Assembly: GCA_020628265.1 (NCBI GenBank)
Contig: JAHDFG010000020.1
Location: forward strand, 1 to 16,162
Length of the DNA stretch: 16,162 nucleotides
Reading direction: 5' to 3'
Source of the DNA: Pseudooctadecabacter sp.
GTDB taxonomy: Bacteria > Pseudomonadota > Alphaproteobacteria > Rhodobacterales > Rhodobacteraceae
Shown: positions 1 to 7,582 of the stretch, piece by piece
Layout: each line of letters begins with the position of its first letter
Position numbering within the stretch: position 1 is the stretch's first letter
The notes under the pieces: model-generated
The model's database searches: none
What the model was told of the DNA's origin: nothing
What the model saw: the letters and a program-made list of their open reading frames with translations, nothing else
Made by a program: the position numbers and the translations under genes

Positions 1-62
1 TGGATGAGAACAGCGTCATCGTCGCCCAGATGACCCCGTTCTTTGACGAGCCCGAGGGCTAG
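1..62 (+). CDS. C-terminal end of an unidentified protein (partial)
   Basis: The frame beginning at position 3 reads DENSVIVAQMTPFFDEPEG and ends at TAG (60-62). The gene starts outside the window. The visible tail is too short to assign a family, and I do not recognise it. Its stop codon shares the tetranucleotide CTAG (59-62) with the stop of the opposing Hint gene, so the two genes converge with no spacer. That the frame is coding is inferred from the acidic, ordinary-looking tail and the exact tail-to-tail fit with a neighbour that is itself well supported. Confidence 0.55.
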   Translation, partial: DENSVIVAQMTPFFDEPEG

Positions 63-1150
63 CCGATCGAGACACCTGTCAGCGTCAGCGCTTCGTAGCC
101 CTGCAACACCGGTGCAGCGAGGCCGATGCGCCGTGGCCGCAGGTCCGGCCGGATATCGGCCAGAACGGACGTGGCCAGTGTCGAGGGTTCTTCCAGCACC
201 GCCGATCCGTCAAAGCTCTCAACCTTCGCACCGTTGACCGTTATGATCTCGTGCGTTTCCAGCAGGATCTGGTGATAGGTCACAACCGGTGGCGGGTTCT
301 TGACCGGCACGGCGCAATTGCGGATTTCCAGATGGCGAACGGCGGTGCTGACCCGTTCCTCTCCGAACATGTACTCGACCTCGGATCCGTCCAGACAGAC
401 CCGCTGGTCGCGTGCCATGACCAGATCGTCCCATAAGCCCATGTAGGGGCGGCGCAGCGTCATCGGGGCAAACCGCCCAAGACTGGGGACGGTCGCCTTA
501 CCCGTCCAAAGCACCTTTACCGGTCCGTGTTCATGACTCTCCACGAAGTCACCCGACCGGACGTCTTTGATGGGTCTTGGGCCATCCGGTGTGTCGACGG
601 CGGCGTCGCCAGACAGGCCAGGCAAGGGGCCGAGCGGGCAGGGCGCATCCGCCACTGCAAGGAACACCACATCCTGATCGAGCGTGCAGGTGGCCGACGT
701 GTGGATCAGCCGCTGCGCATCCCGCATGGTCAAAGGGAAAGGGGCGACAACATCGGCCTGCCACAGATAGCCATAGTCCGGGACATGCACACTCAGCCGC
801 CCGCGTCGCCGTGGCGCGTCCCAGATGTAGGCAATGTGCGCGGTGTACACCTTGCGACCCAAACCGGTCTTCAACGCCGTTTCCAGATGCCGTTTGCCCT
901 GCCGGATCATCAGCCGCACGGTGCCGTCCGGTTCAAGACAGATTGTCAGGCCGGATGGCCATGGGTCCAACGCGCTGAACCGGACCAGATTGACTGGATG
1001 GGACACAGGCCGGACCACAGTTTCCAACAGGATGCTGCCGCGGCTCAACAGGTCCATGCCAACAGGTTGTCTGGATGGTCGCGCGCCAAGACCGCCAGGG
1101 TTGAAGTGCCCCGCTTCCTGCGTCCGTGTTGCGATCCAGTTCAACCCCAT
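59..1150 (-). CDS. Hint-domain protein with degenerate catalytic positions
   Basis: A 363-residue protein. The N-terminal half (about 1-175) has no motif I can name but resembles the N-terminal region of Roseobacter Hint_2 proteins (FNPGGL near residue 17, LSRGSILLET near 35, WDAPRRRGRLS near 110). A Hint fold covers about 178-312, with DTPDGPRPIKDVRSGDFV at its start and TYHQILLETHEIITVNGAKVES at its end given here only by these landmarks: D186-V203 and T291-S312. Aligned by eye to the upstream neighbour, the first Hint residue (Cys there) is Gly178 and the His of the LHRV motif is Gln249. Self-cleavage is therefore unlikely. The start lies 5 bases after the stop of the upstream Hint gene, which implies co-transcription and probably translational coupling; the nearest GAGG is rather far from the ATG. 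No signal peptide or membrane span is seen. Function is unknown. Confidence 0.85.
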   Translation of the reverse strand: MGLNWIATRTQEAGHFNPGGLGARPSRQPVGMDLLSRGSILLETVVRPVSHPVNLVRFSALDPWPSGLTICLEPDGTVRLMIRQGKRHLETALKTGLGRKVYTAHIAYIWDAPRRRGRLSVHVPDYGYLWQADVVAPFPLTMRDAQRLIHTSATCTLDQDVVFLAVADAPCPLGPLPGLSGDAAVDTPDGPRPIKDVRSGDFVESHEHGPVKVLWTGKATVPSLGRFAPMTLRRPYMGLWDDLVMARDQRVCLDGSEVEYMFGEERVSTAVRHLEIRNCAVPVKNPPPVVTYHQILLETHEIITVNGAKVESFDGSAVLEEPSTLATSVLADIRPDLRPRRIGLAAPVLQGYEALTLTGVSIG

Positions 1151-1155
1151 GCGCG

Positions 1156-2748
1156 TCAGGCGACCTCACGTATCAGGGCTTCGGCCTCATACCGTTTCAA
1201 CAACGGCCGTGCTGCGGGGCCGTAGCCTTCGCCGGTCGAGGCATTCAACTCGGGGAAAATCTCTTCGATCTCGCGGATGATGTCCTGCTCAAAGGATTTG
1301 GTTGTTTGCGGGCCTGGAAGGAAGCTCTCGGTCGGCAACCCTTCGGAATAGATCACTTGATGGCGGTCAAACATGACGTGGACGTACTCGACCTCGCCGC
1401 CTTCACACACACGGATTGTGCGGTCGTTGACCAGATCACGGGCGGTCACCAGCACTTCGTCCTCACCGAACAGGACCTCGGCCAGCGCATCCTTGATCAA
1501 GACGCGGTGCAGCGGGGAAAGGCGCAACGCGCCATGCTGGCCCAAGGCATTCTCGGCAATCTCGACAGGGGCCATCTTGCCCACCGCAGGGACAACCCGC
1601 CGTCCGATCCATCGCACTGGCTGCAGCCCGTCGTCGCGGGTCATCACGAGGTCGTCCAACTGCAGGCTTTCCACGGGGCGCAGGCCATCGGCGGTCTCGA
1701 TCATCGTACCGGCCACGAAACAGGGGATGGTTTCGACCGTGACGAAGCCGACATCTGTCTCAAGGACATTGCCGTTGGTGTCGACGCTCTGGACTTCATA
1801 GGTGAAACTTGAGACCTCAAAATCACTGTCCGTCGTGATGTCGAAGGTGCCATCCGCGTTGAGTTTGACCTTCTGCCCTGTCGGCAGGGTAATCTCTTGG
1901 CCCACGACAACCGGCTGCCCGTTGATATGCGTGATCTGAAGTGTGCCGGACGTATTGTTGATGTCGTTGCCCAGAACGTCGACGGTCTTCGTCACACCAT
2001 CCTGCATCGTCACGTAGTCCTGTTCGGCCACCAGCATGGTCTGAACAGAATTTGCTCCAATCAGCACGTTGGAATCGTAGCTGCTGTCGCCGACATCCGC
2101 GATGCCAATCTTGATCGAGTTGACCGCATTGGGCGTCAACGGGATCGTCAGCGTCATCGTGATGGTGAAGCCGTCCATCTCGGTATTGAACTGATCCTGT
2201 GTGTTGTCGTTATACAGGTTAATGTTGTTGTTCTGGTTGACCGAGTTGATGGCCGTACCACTGGACGCAATCGACAGCGGCACATGCGTGCCGTTGATCC
2301 AGACCCCCACCATGTCGTTGTAGATGGAGTTGGTGTATTCAGGATATTCGTCAGACGAGAAGACGAACTGCATCGTCATCGTGTCCACATCCTGATCGGG
2401 GATGAAATCGACCGTCAGGAAAGACGCGTCATAGGTGCTTGTGCCCGCAATCGCGTCGAAATCGGAATCACCGTTCGCACCGCCGGAATTGACGCTGGTT
2501 TGTGTCGACAGGTTCGATTCAGTGCTGTTGTTGGTGAAACGCGTGGCGCTGCCGGTGGACAGGATGACGCCGGTATCGCTCGGCGTGACGTTGCCCGCGA
2601 CAGCATCGCCGTTGGAATAAATGGCAGAGGAATAGCTGGACCCAGAATAGGACGCACCTGTCACGGTGACCCCGTTCCCGAAGATCGTTTCCGCCATCTG
2701 GAACGCTGACGCGCTGGTGTCATAGGTTAGTTCTGTACCGGCAACCAT
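1156..2748 (-). CDS. Choice-of-anchor L / Hint-domain protein
   Basis: 530 residues from the ATG at 2748. This start is preferred over the GTG at 2793 because AAGGTGG lies just before it and the 15 extra residues look non-native. Residues about 10-240 match the choice-of-anchor L domain typical of marine Rhodobacterales, with ETIFGNGVTVTGASYSG, the SSDEYPEYTNSIYND segment, and NSIKIGIADVGDSSYDSN. Residues about 245-340 look like a cadherin-like or Ig-like repeat (VDVLGNDIN, then LNADGTFDI, then FTYEVQSVDTNGN). A Hint_2 domain follows from Cys343 (IPCFVAGTMIETADG), with His414 in SPLHRVLI and the closing HQVIYSEGLPTESFLPG. The canonical intein C-terminal Asn is not evident, so any processing would not be ordinary splicing. 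There is no N-terminal signal peptide and no RTX repeat is visible. Export, perhaps by a type I system, is only inference. The protein is Asn, Asp, Ser and Thr rich in its first half, as is usual for surface or secreted proteins. Confidence 0.9.
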   Translation of the reverse strand: MVAGTELTYDTSASAFQMAETIFGNGVTVTGASYSGSSYSSAIYSNGDAVAGNVTPSDTGVILSTGSATRFTNNSTESNLSTQTSVNSGGANGDSDFDAIAGTSTYDASFLTVDFIPDQDVDTMTMQFVFSSDEYPEYTNSIYNDMVGVWINGTHVPLSIASSGTAINSVNQNNNINLYNDNTQDQFNTEMDGFTITMTLTIPLTPNAVNSIKIGIADVGDSSYDSNVLIGANSVQTMLVAEQDYVTMQDGVTKTVDVLGNDINNTSGTLQITHINGQPVVVGQEITLPTGQKVKLNADGTFDITTDSDFEVSSFTYEVQSVDTNGNVLETDVGFVTVETIPCFVAGTMIETADGLRPVESLQLDDLVMTRDDGLQPVRWIGRRVVPAVGKMAPVEIAENALGQHGALRLSPLHRVLIKDALAEVLFGEDEVLVTARDLVNDRTIRVCEGGEVEYVHVMFDRHQVIYSEGLPTESFLPGPQTTKSFEQDIIREIEEIFPELNASTGEGYGPAARPLLKRYEAEALIREVA

Positions 2749-3044
2749 CTTCCCACCTTTTCCCTGGTGAGACACAACAGACTGTCTCCGCACTGCTATC
2801 GTGCCGAGATACCTATATCTTGTGGTCGACGTTGCGACCTATGGACCATTTGGGGTCCGCTCGATGTCTGCCCTGCCTCGGGTCTGCTTTATTAAGTCCA
2901 TAGTATGTTAGCGGTCGGGTTTTTCAGTGAAATTCTGGGGGGTTACCTGCACGTCAGGCCCTTCCTGTGTCGGTCAGGACACAACCCATCCGTTTGCAAT
3001 GAAACCCGTTCGGCGGTAACGCCAAGTAAAAACAGGAGAGTGCC
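2749..3044. other. Divergent intergenic region with short inverted repeats
   Basis: About 296 bases between the Hint operon start and the dapE start; both upstream control regions should lie here. Visible repeats are GGTCG/CGACC (2824-2828 and 2835-2839), GGACC/GGTCC (2843-2847 and 2854-2858), CTATGGAC/GTCCATAG (2839-2846 and 2896-2903), and TGTGTC/GACACA (2966-2971 and 2978-2983). No gene, RNA or convincing sigma-70 promoter is seen. A weak candidate for dapE is TTGCAA, 17 bases, TAACGC, close to the start. The dapE ribosome-binding site AGGAG lies just before 3045. Confidence 0.5.
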
Positions 3045-4187
3045 ATGCCCGTTGATCCCGTTGCCCTGACGGCCGATCTTATTCGTTGCCCTAGCGTCAC
3101 CCCAATTGAGGGCGGGGCGCTGCAACTGCTCGACAAGCTCCTGTCGGATGCAGGGTTCGAGACGTGGCGCGTGGATCGCAATGGGACACCGAACCTCTAT
3201 GCGCGCTGGGGGGCCAAGGGCGCCAACAAGTCCTTTGGGTTCAACGGCCACACGGATGTGGTGCCGGTCGGCGATGAAGACGCATGGACCGTCGATCCTT
3301 TCGGGGCCGAAATACGCGATGGCATTATGTACGGGCGCGGAGCCACGGACATGAAATCCGGCGTTGCGGCATTCGCGGCCGCTGCCGTTGATTTTGTCCA
3401 AGACACCCCGCCCGACGGTGCCGTGATCTTGGCGATCACCGGTGATGAGGAAGGCCCCTCGACAGACGGGACCATTGCCCTTCTCGATTGGATGCAGGCG
3501 CAGGGTGAGGCCTTGACCGCCTGTATCGTCGGCGAACCCACTTGTCCCAACGTCATGGGCGAGATGATCAAGGTGGGCCGTCGCGGTTCGTTGACGGCGC
3601 ATTTCACCGTAACGGGCAAGCAGGGCCATTCCGCCTATCCCCACCGCGCGGTGAACCCCTTGCCCGCGATGGCGCGGTTGGTGGACCGCCTGGCCAGCCA
3701 TGAGATGGATCAGGGCTCGGATCACTTCGATCCGTCAACGCTTGCCGTCGTGACCATCGACACCGGTAATCCGGCGACAAACGTCATCCCCGCCAGCTGC
3801 AAAGCCAGCGCAAACGTCCGGTTCAACGATCTGCACACCTCGGCCAGCGTTCTTGCGTGGATGCAAAGCGAAGTTGATGCGGTTGCGGCCGATTTCGGGG
3901 TCCGTATCGAAATGGCGCACCGCGTGTCCGGTGAAAGCTTCCTGACCCCGCCCGGGGCCTTGTCCGATTTGGTCAGCGCTGCGGTTGCAGCCGAAACGGG
4001 GATCACGCCCGAACTGTCCACAACCGGCGGCACATCAGACGCGCGGTTCGTCAAAGATCACTGTCCGGTGGTCGAATTCGGCCTTGTGGGGAAGACCATG
4101 CACCAGGTCGATGAATGCGTGCCGGTCGAACAGATCACAGAGCTCAAGGCGATCTACACCCGCATCCTGTGCGAGTACTTCGCCTGA
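3045..4187 (+). CDS. dapE: Succinyl-diaminopimelate desuccinylase
   Basis: 380 residues, the usual DapE length. The cytoplasmic enzyme hydrolyses N-succinyl-LL-2,6-diaminopimelate to LL-diaminopimelate and succinate, in the succinylase branch of lysine and peptidoglycan precursor synthesis. It belongs to the M20 dinuclear zinc family. Visible metal and catalytic residues are His69 in GHTDVVP, bridging Asp102 in [10 protein letters not shown], the general base pair Glu135-Glu136 in TGDEEGPS, Glu164 in VGEPT, and His353 in KTMHQVDE. The dimerisation (lid) domain includes [16 protein letters not shown] near 191-207. The ATG follows AACAGGAGAGTGCC, a good ribosome-binding site. The neighbour rnr is on the same strand about 106 bases downstream, but a palindrome between them may separate their transcription. 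Confidence 0.97.
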   Translation: MPVDPVALTADLIRCPSVTPIEGGALQLLDKLLSDAGFETWRVDRNGTPNLYARWGAKGANKSFGFNGHTDVVPVGDEDAWTVDPFGAEIRDGIMYGRGATDMKSGVAAFAAAAVDFVQDTPPDGAVILAITGDEEGPSTDGTIALLDWMQAQGEALTACIVGEPTCPNVMGEMIKVGRRGSLTAHFTVTGKQGHSAYPHRAVNPLPAMARLVDRLASHEMDQGSDHFDPSTLAVVTIDTGNPATNVIPASCKASANVRFNDLHTSASVLAWMQSEVDAVAADFGVRIEMAHRVSGESFLTPPGALSDLVSAAVAAETGITPELSTTGGTSDARFVKDHCPVVEFGLVGKTMHQVDECVPVEQITELKAIYTRILCEYFA

Positions 4188-4196
4188 GGGGGCGAA
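4179..4196 (+). repeat. Hairpin spanning the dapE stop codon
   Basis: TTCGCC (4179-4184) and GGCGAA (4191-4196) are exact inverse complements around a 6-base loop that contains the TGA stop. The 3' arm shares its last two bases with the larger palindrome that follows, so the two hairpins partly compete. Confidence 0.45.
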
Positions 4197-4216
4197 CAAA
4201 ATTCCGGAATTTTGTT
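4195..4216. repeat. Perfect 22-base intergenic palindrome
   Basis: The 11-base arm AACAAAATTCC is followed directly by its exact reverse complement. With one bulged G, three more pairs (GGC at 4191-4193 with GCC at 4217-4219) can extend the stem. A-rich and T-rich arms around a central CCGG give the same structure on both strands. Possible roles are a bidirectional terminator-like element, a repeated extragenic palindrome, or a binding site. There is no separate U-tract beyond the arm itself, so a simple terminator is not certain. No second copy was noticed in this window. Confidence 0.6.
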
Positions 4217-4251
4217 GCCTGCCGCGCGGGAGTTTTCGGGTCAGAAGAAGA

Positions 4252-4284
4252 ATGGACCTGCACCCCAGCCGCCTGTCGTGCTAG
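4252..4284 (+). promoter_or_regulatory. Possible upstream mini-ORF of rnr
   Basis: ATG at 4252 opens a 10-codon frame, MDLHPSRLSC, ending with TAG at 4282-4284. It is in the rnr frame but is stopped three codons before the rnr ATG. It is preceded by the purine-rich AGAAGAAGA, only a weak ribosome-binding site. It overlaps the 5' arm and loop of the hairpin at the rnr start, so its translation could open that hairpin. It may be chance. Confidence 0.25.
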
Positions 4285-4290
4285 CTGGGG
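4263..4290 (+). promoter_or_regulatory. Hairpin masking the rnr ribosome-binding region
   Basis: CCCCAGC (4263-4269) and GCTGGGG (4284-4290) are exact inverse complements with a 14-base loop. The 3' arm holds the only G-rich stretch before the rnr ATG at 4294. In mRNA this would bury the ribosome-binding region, suggesting translational control. The pairing is seen; the control role is inferred. Confidence 0.4.
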
Positions 4291-4293
4291 ATC

Positions 4294-6537
4294 ATGACAC
4301 GTATCCCCTCCAAGGCCGAGATCCTCGATTGGATCGCCGAAAACCCCACGCAGACCGCCAAACGCGACATCGCGCGTGCGTTCGGCATCAAGGGCGCGCA
4401 GCGCATTGATCTCAAGCGGCTTCTTAAAGAACTAGAAGACGAAGGTCGGCTGACCAAGCGCAAATCGTCCTATCGCGATCCTGACAAATTGCCCCCTGTG
4501 TCCGTGCTTGAAGTCACAGGCCCCGATGCCGACGGCGATCTTTTTGCAAGACCGCTCGAATGGGCGGGCAGCGGACCTGCGCCGCGCATTCTGGTCAACC
4601 CGCGGGCGTCTGATCCGGCCTTGGGCGCGGGCGACCGCATTCTGGGTCGCCTGACCGAAGTTCACGAAGAAGACCACGCCTATACCGCGCGCCTCATCCG
4701 GCGGATCGGCACCAACCCGTTGCGAATCCTTGGCGTCTTCCGCGCCGGATCAGAGGGCGGCCGCATTCTGCCGGTCGACAAGGGATCCAACAAGGAATGG
4801 ACCGTTGCGGCCGGTGCCACAGGCGGGGCCAAGGACGGCGAGTTGGTCGAGGCCGAACAGGCCGGCCCAAAGGGTCGGATGGGCCTGCCCAAGGCCCGCA
4901 TCATCACTCGTCTGGGCGACCCGACCGAGCCGCGTGCGGTGTCCCTGATTGCCATTCATCAGCACGGCATCCCCGACCATTTCCCTGATGAGGTCATCGC
5001 AGAGGCCGACCGCGCCAAGCCCGCTGGCCTGAAGGGCCGCGAAGACCTGCGTCATCTACCGCTGGTCACGATCGACCCATGGGACGCCCGCGACCACGAT
5101 GATGCCTGTTGCGCTATTCCTAACGATGATGGCGGCTTTGCCCTGTGGGTGGCCATCGCTGATGTCGCCCACTACGTAACACCCGGCTCCGCGCTGGACC
5201 GAGAGGCCCGCAAGCGCGGCAATTCCACCTATTTCCCTGACCGTGTGGTTCCGATGTTGCCGGACCGCCTGTCCGGCGATTTGTGTTCCTTGCACGAAGG
5301 GGTCCCGCGCGCGTGTATCGCCGTGGAAATGCAGGTCGATGGCGCGGGCAATATGACGTCGCACCGGTTCGTGCGCGGGCTGATGACCTCTCCCGCCTCG
5401 CTGAATTACGAGGAAGTGCAGGCGGCCATGGACGGCGACGTAAACGAAAAGGTCGCGCCGCTGCTCGATGACGTGATCCGCCCGCTTTACGACTGCTACG
5501 CCGCGCTGAAAAAGGCGCGGGCGGTCCGCCAGCCACTGGAACTTGACCTGCCTGAACGGCAGATTGTGCTCAATGACGACGGCCAAGTCACGGACGTCGC
5601 GTTCAAGGAACGGCTCGATGCGCACCGTCTGATCGAGGAATTCATGGTGCTGGCTAATGTGGCCGCCGCCGAAACCCTTATAGCCAAACGCACGCCCCTG
5701 CTGTTCCGCGTCCACGAAGAACCCTCCCAAGAAAAACTGGAGGCCCTGCGCGAAACCGCTGCCGCCTCGGGCCTGCAACTGGCCAAGGGACAGGTTCTCA
5801 AGACCGCACATCTGAACCGCTTGCTGGCGCAGGCCGAGGGCACGGAAAACGCCGAGCTGATCAACATTTCCACCCTGCGGTCGATGACGCAGGCCTATTA
5901 CGGGCCCGACAACTTCGGCCATTTTGGTCTAGCACTAAAGGCCTACGCGCATTTCACCTCGCCCATCCGGCGCTATGCAGACCTGATCGTGCACCGTGCG
6001 CTGATCAAGGCCCATGGCTGGGGCAAGGACGGTCTGACGCCCGAAGATGAGGCCATGTTGGCGGACACGGCGCAGGCGATTTCGGACACCGAACGCCGGT
6101 CGATGATGGCGGAACGGGACACCACCGATCGCTACCTTGCCGCCTATTTGAACGACCGCATGGGTGCGGTGATGACGGGCCGGATCAGCGGCATCGCCAA
6201 ATTCGGCGTCTTCGTCAAACTGGACGAAACCGGCGCGGATGGCCTCATCCCCATGCGCAATCTTGGCGCCGAATATTTCCACTACGACGCCGACAGCCAG
6301 ACCCTCATGGGGTCGGACACGGGCACCGTGATCGGGCTGGGGCAACGGGCGACCGTGAAGCTGACCGAGGCGGTTCCGGTGACGGGTGGCTTGGTCGTGG
6401 AACTGGTTGATCTGGATGGTAAGGCCCTGCCCAAAGGCCCTGCGCGCGGGCGGGGCAAGCCGCCCAAGCGCAAGATGTCCAAGGGTAAGAAGAAAGCCGC
6501 CAAAACCGCCCGCAAGGTCAAACGCACGCGGCGCTAG
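4294..6537 (+). CDS. rnr: Ribonuclease R
   Basis: 747 residues. RNase R is a processive 3'-5' exoribonuclease of the RNB/RNase II family that degrades structured RNA and helps with rRNA, tRNA and mRNA quality control. The order of domains is an N-terminal winged-helix-like segment (about 1-60, ILDWIAENPTQTAKRDIARAF), cold-shock-type OB folds (about 70-240), the RNB catalytic domain (about 250-590), an S1 domain (about 623-708) and a basic tail (709-747) in which 19 of 39 residues are Lys or Arg. The four magnesium-binding aspartates fit D-x5-D-x-D-D at Asp261, Asp267, Asp269 and Asp270 (IDPWDARDHDDA). FTSPIRRYADLIVHR is also present. The tail and N-terminal domain argue for RNase R, not RNase II. 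An in-frame TAG lies just upstream, which fixes ATG 4294 as the first ATG. The gene meets the minus-strand hypothetical gene tail to tail with 7 bases between. Confidence 0.97.
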   Translation: MTRIPSKAEILDWIAENPTQTAKRDIARAFGIKGAQRIDLKRLLKELEDEGRLTKRKSSYRDPDKLPPVSVLEVTGPDADGDLFARPLEWAGSGPAPRILVNPRASDPALGAGDRILGRLTEVHEEDHAYTARLIRRIGTNPLRILGVFRAGSEGGRILPVDKGSNKEWTVAAGATGGAKDGELVEAEQAGPKGRMGLPKARIITRLGDPTEPRAVSLIAIHQHGIPDHFPDEVIAEADRAKPAGLKGREDLRHLPLVTIDPWDARDHDDACCAIPNDDGGFALWVAIADVAHYVTPGSALDREARKRGNSTYFPDRVVPMLPDRLSGDLCSLHEGVPRACIAVEMQVDGAGNMTSHRFVRGLMTSPASLNYEEVQAAMDGDVNEKVAPLLDDVIRPLYDCYAALKKARAVRQPLELDLPERQIVLNDDGQVTDVAFKERLDAHRLIEEFMVLANVAAAETLIAKRTPLLFRVHEEPSQEKLEALRETAAASGLQLAKGQVLKTAHLNRLLAQAEGTENAELINISTLRSMTQAYYGPDNFGHFGLALKAYAHFTSPIRRYADLIVHRALIKAHGWGKDGLTPEDEAMLADTAQAISDTERRSMMAERDTTDRYLAAYLNDRMGAVMTGRISGIAKFGVFVKLDETGADGLIPMRNLGAEYFHYDADSQTLMGSDTGTVIGLGQRATVKLTEAVPVTGGLVVELVDLDGKALPKGPARGRGKPPKRKMSKGKKKAAKTARKVKRTRR

Positions 6538-6544
6538 GCGGGCA

Positions 6545-7030
6545 CTAGAATGTCTGAGGCGTGCAGTCGCGGCCTTTCATGCAAGAGATTGCTTGCGCCT
6601 GTTGCGCCTGTGTTGGGTTGACGAACGCGGTCCCGAAACACGGCTCAACCGTCAGCAAGAAACCGTCCTCGCGTTGTTCGACGAAGGCCAGAACCTCACT
6701 GCCATCTGAGGTGAGCGATCCGCACCACGGACCCAGACAGGCGAACCGCAGCGTCACGTCCAAAGGCGGCGCATCGGTGAACCCGTCTCCGCTCAGGTAC
6801 TTGCCCTCGAACTCTGACTCGACCTCAACCTCTCGGGGCGCATTGATGTCGCCTGTGTCGGCGGAGGGGACATCACCAAAATCAAAGGTGCCCAGTAGCA
6901 CGACGTACAGCTCTTCCGCCTCGGACGCGCGCGTGAACGATGCAGCGACATCAGGCGGCAGGCAGGACAGGGCGGATGACTGGCTGGCAAGCACAGACAT
7001 CATCACGGCAAGTGTAAATCGTTTCATCAT
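6545..7030 (-). CDS. Exported six-cysteine hypothetical protein
   Basis: 161 residues from ATG 7030. I do not recognise a named family, although similar small proteins occur near rppH in Rhodobacterales as far as I recall. Residues 1-20 ([20 protein letters not shown]) form a signal peptide with a likely cleavage after Ala20, so the product should be periplasmic. The mature part has six cysteines (23, 98, 103, 131, 150, 156), including CLGPWCG and SCMKGRDC, which suggests disulfides. The start overlaps the rppH stop as TGATG, sharing one base, and GGGAG lies about 9 bases upstream. A second ATG directly follows at 7027. A longer reading frame to 7129 exists but would place a hydrophilic stretch before the signal peptide and overlap rppH, so it was not used. 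Function is unknown. Confidence 0.75.
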   Translation of the reverse strand: MMKRFTLAVMMSVLASQSSALSCLPPDVAASFTRASEAEELYVVLLGTFDFGDVPSADTGDINAPREVEVESEFEGKYLSGDGFTDAPPLDVTLRFACLGPWCGSLTSDGSEVLAFVEQREDGFLLTVEPCFGTAFVNPTQAQQAQAISCMKGRDCTPQTF

Positions 7031-7512
7031 CACAAACGGCTCCCGAATTCGTCTAGCACGGCGGCATAGACCTCTCTCTTGAATGGGACGATGCTCGCCA
7101 GCAGATCCTTGGCGGGCATCCACTTCCACTCGGAAAATTCCTGATGCTCCTGCACGATGTTGATCTGGTCATCCGTGCCTTTGAACCGCACCAGAACCCA
7201 TTTCTGTTCCTGCCCGCGATAGCGGCCTTTCCAGATTTTTGGCACGATATCGTGGGGCAGGTCGTAAGGCAGCCAATTGGCGGTCTCGGCCTCGATCTCG
7301 ACCAGATCGGGGGTGATGCCCGTTTCTTCCTGCAACTCCCGCAGGGCGGCTGTTGTCACGTCCTCACCAGGATCAATGCCGCCTTGGGGCATCTGCCACG
7401 CGTCCTTGAACCGGTCGACCCGCTGGCCCACGAAAACGCCACCCTCGGCGTTGACGATCATCAAACCCACGCAGGGCCGGTAGGGAAGTTTCTCAATCTC
7501 TTCAGGTGTCAT
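7030..7512 (-). CDS. rppH: RNA pyrophosphohydrolase (Nudix)
   Basis: 160 residues, the standard RppH size. The enzyme removes pyrophosphate from the 5' triphosphate end of mRNA, which opens it to endonuclease decay; it acts in the cytoplasm. The full Nudix box GX5EX7REUXEEXGU is present from Gly44 to Ile66 (G44, E50, R58, E59, E62, E63, G65). [11 protein letters not shown] at the start and [13 protein letters not shown] are typical of RppH, and the C-terminal [24 protein letters not shown] also fits. The start codon has AAGGAC upstream. It is the next gene after ctpA, but a strong hairpin lies in the 70-base gap. Its stop overlaps the start of the exported six-cysteine gene. Confidence 0.95.
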   Translation of the reverse strand: MTPEEIEKLPYRPCVGLMIVNAEGGVFVGQRVDRFKDAWQMPQGGIDPGEDVTTAALRELQEETGITPDLVEIEAETANWLPYDLPHDIVPKIWKGRYRGQEQKWVLVRFKGTDDQINIVQEHQEFSEWKWMPAKDLLASIVPFKREVYAAVLDEFGSRL

Positions 7513-7534
7513 TGCTTGTCCTTACAACAGCAAA

Positions 7535-7560
7535 CGCCGCCAAAGGTTAACTTGGCGGCG
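7535..7560 (-). terminator. Hairpin between ctpA and rppH, likely terminator or attenuator
   Basis: CGCCGCCAA and TTGGCGGCG form a perfect 9-base-pair stem with an 8-base loop. Read on the minus strand it is followed by TTTGCTGTTGT, a moderately T-rich run. The hairpin starts 22 bases past the ctpA stop and ends about 22 bases before the rppH start. The weak T-run suggests partial termination. Confidence 0.6.
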
Positions 7561-7582
7561 CTTAGAATAAATAGGGGAAAGA

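Noticed and set aside
1897..2709. + strand open frame of 270 codons opposite the choice-of-anchor L domain
   Set aside because: It is a Val, Asp and Arg rich shadow, with no motif or ribosome-binding site that I can support.
2749..2793. GTG start at 2793 for the choice-of-anchor L protein
   Set aside because: ATG 2748 has AAGGTGG at good spacing, and the 15 added residues do not look like part of the domain.
5056..5922. - strand open frame of 288 codons inside rnr
   Set aside because: It is antisense to the RNB catalytic domain of RNase R and has shadow-like composition.
7031..7129. Longer start for the exported six-cysteine protein
   Set aside because: It would put 33 charged residues in front of a clear signal peptide and overlap the rppH 3' end by about 100 bases.
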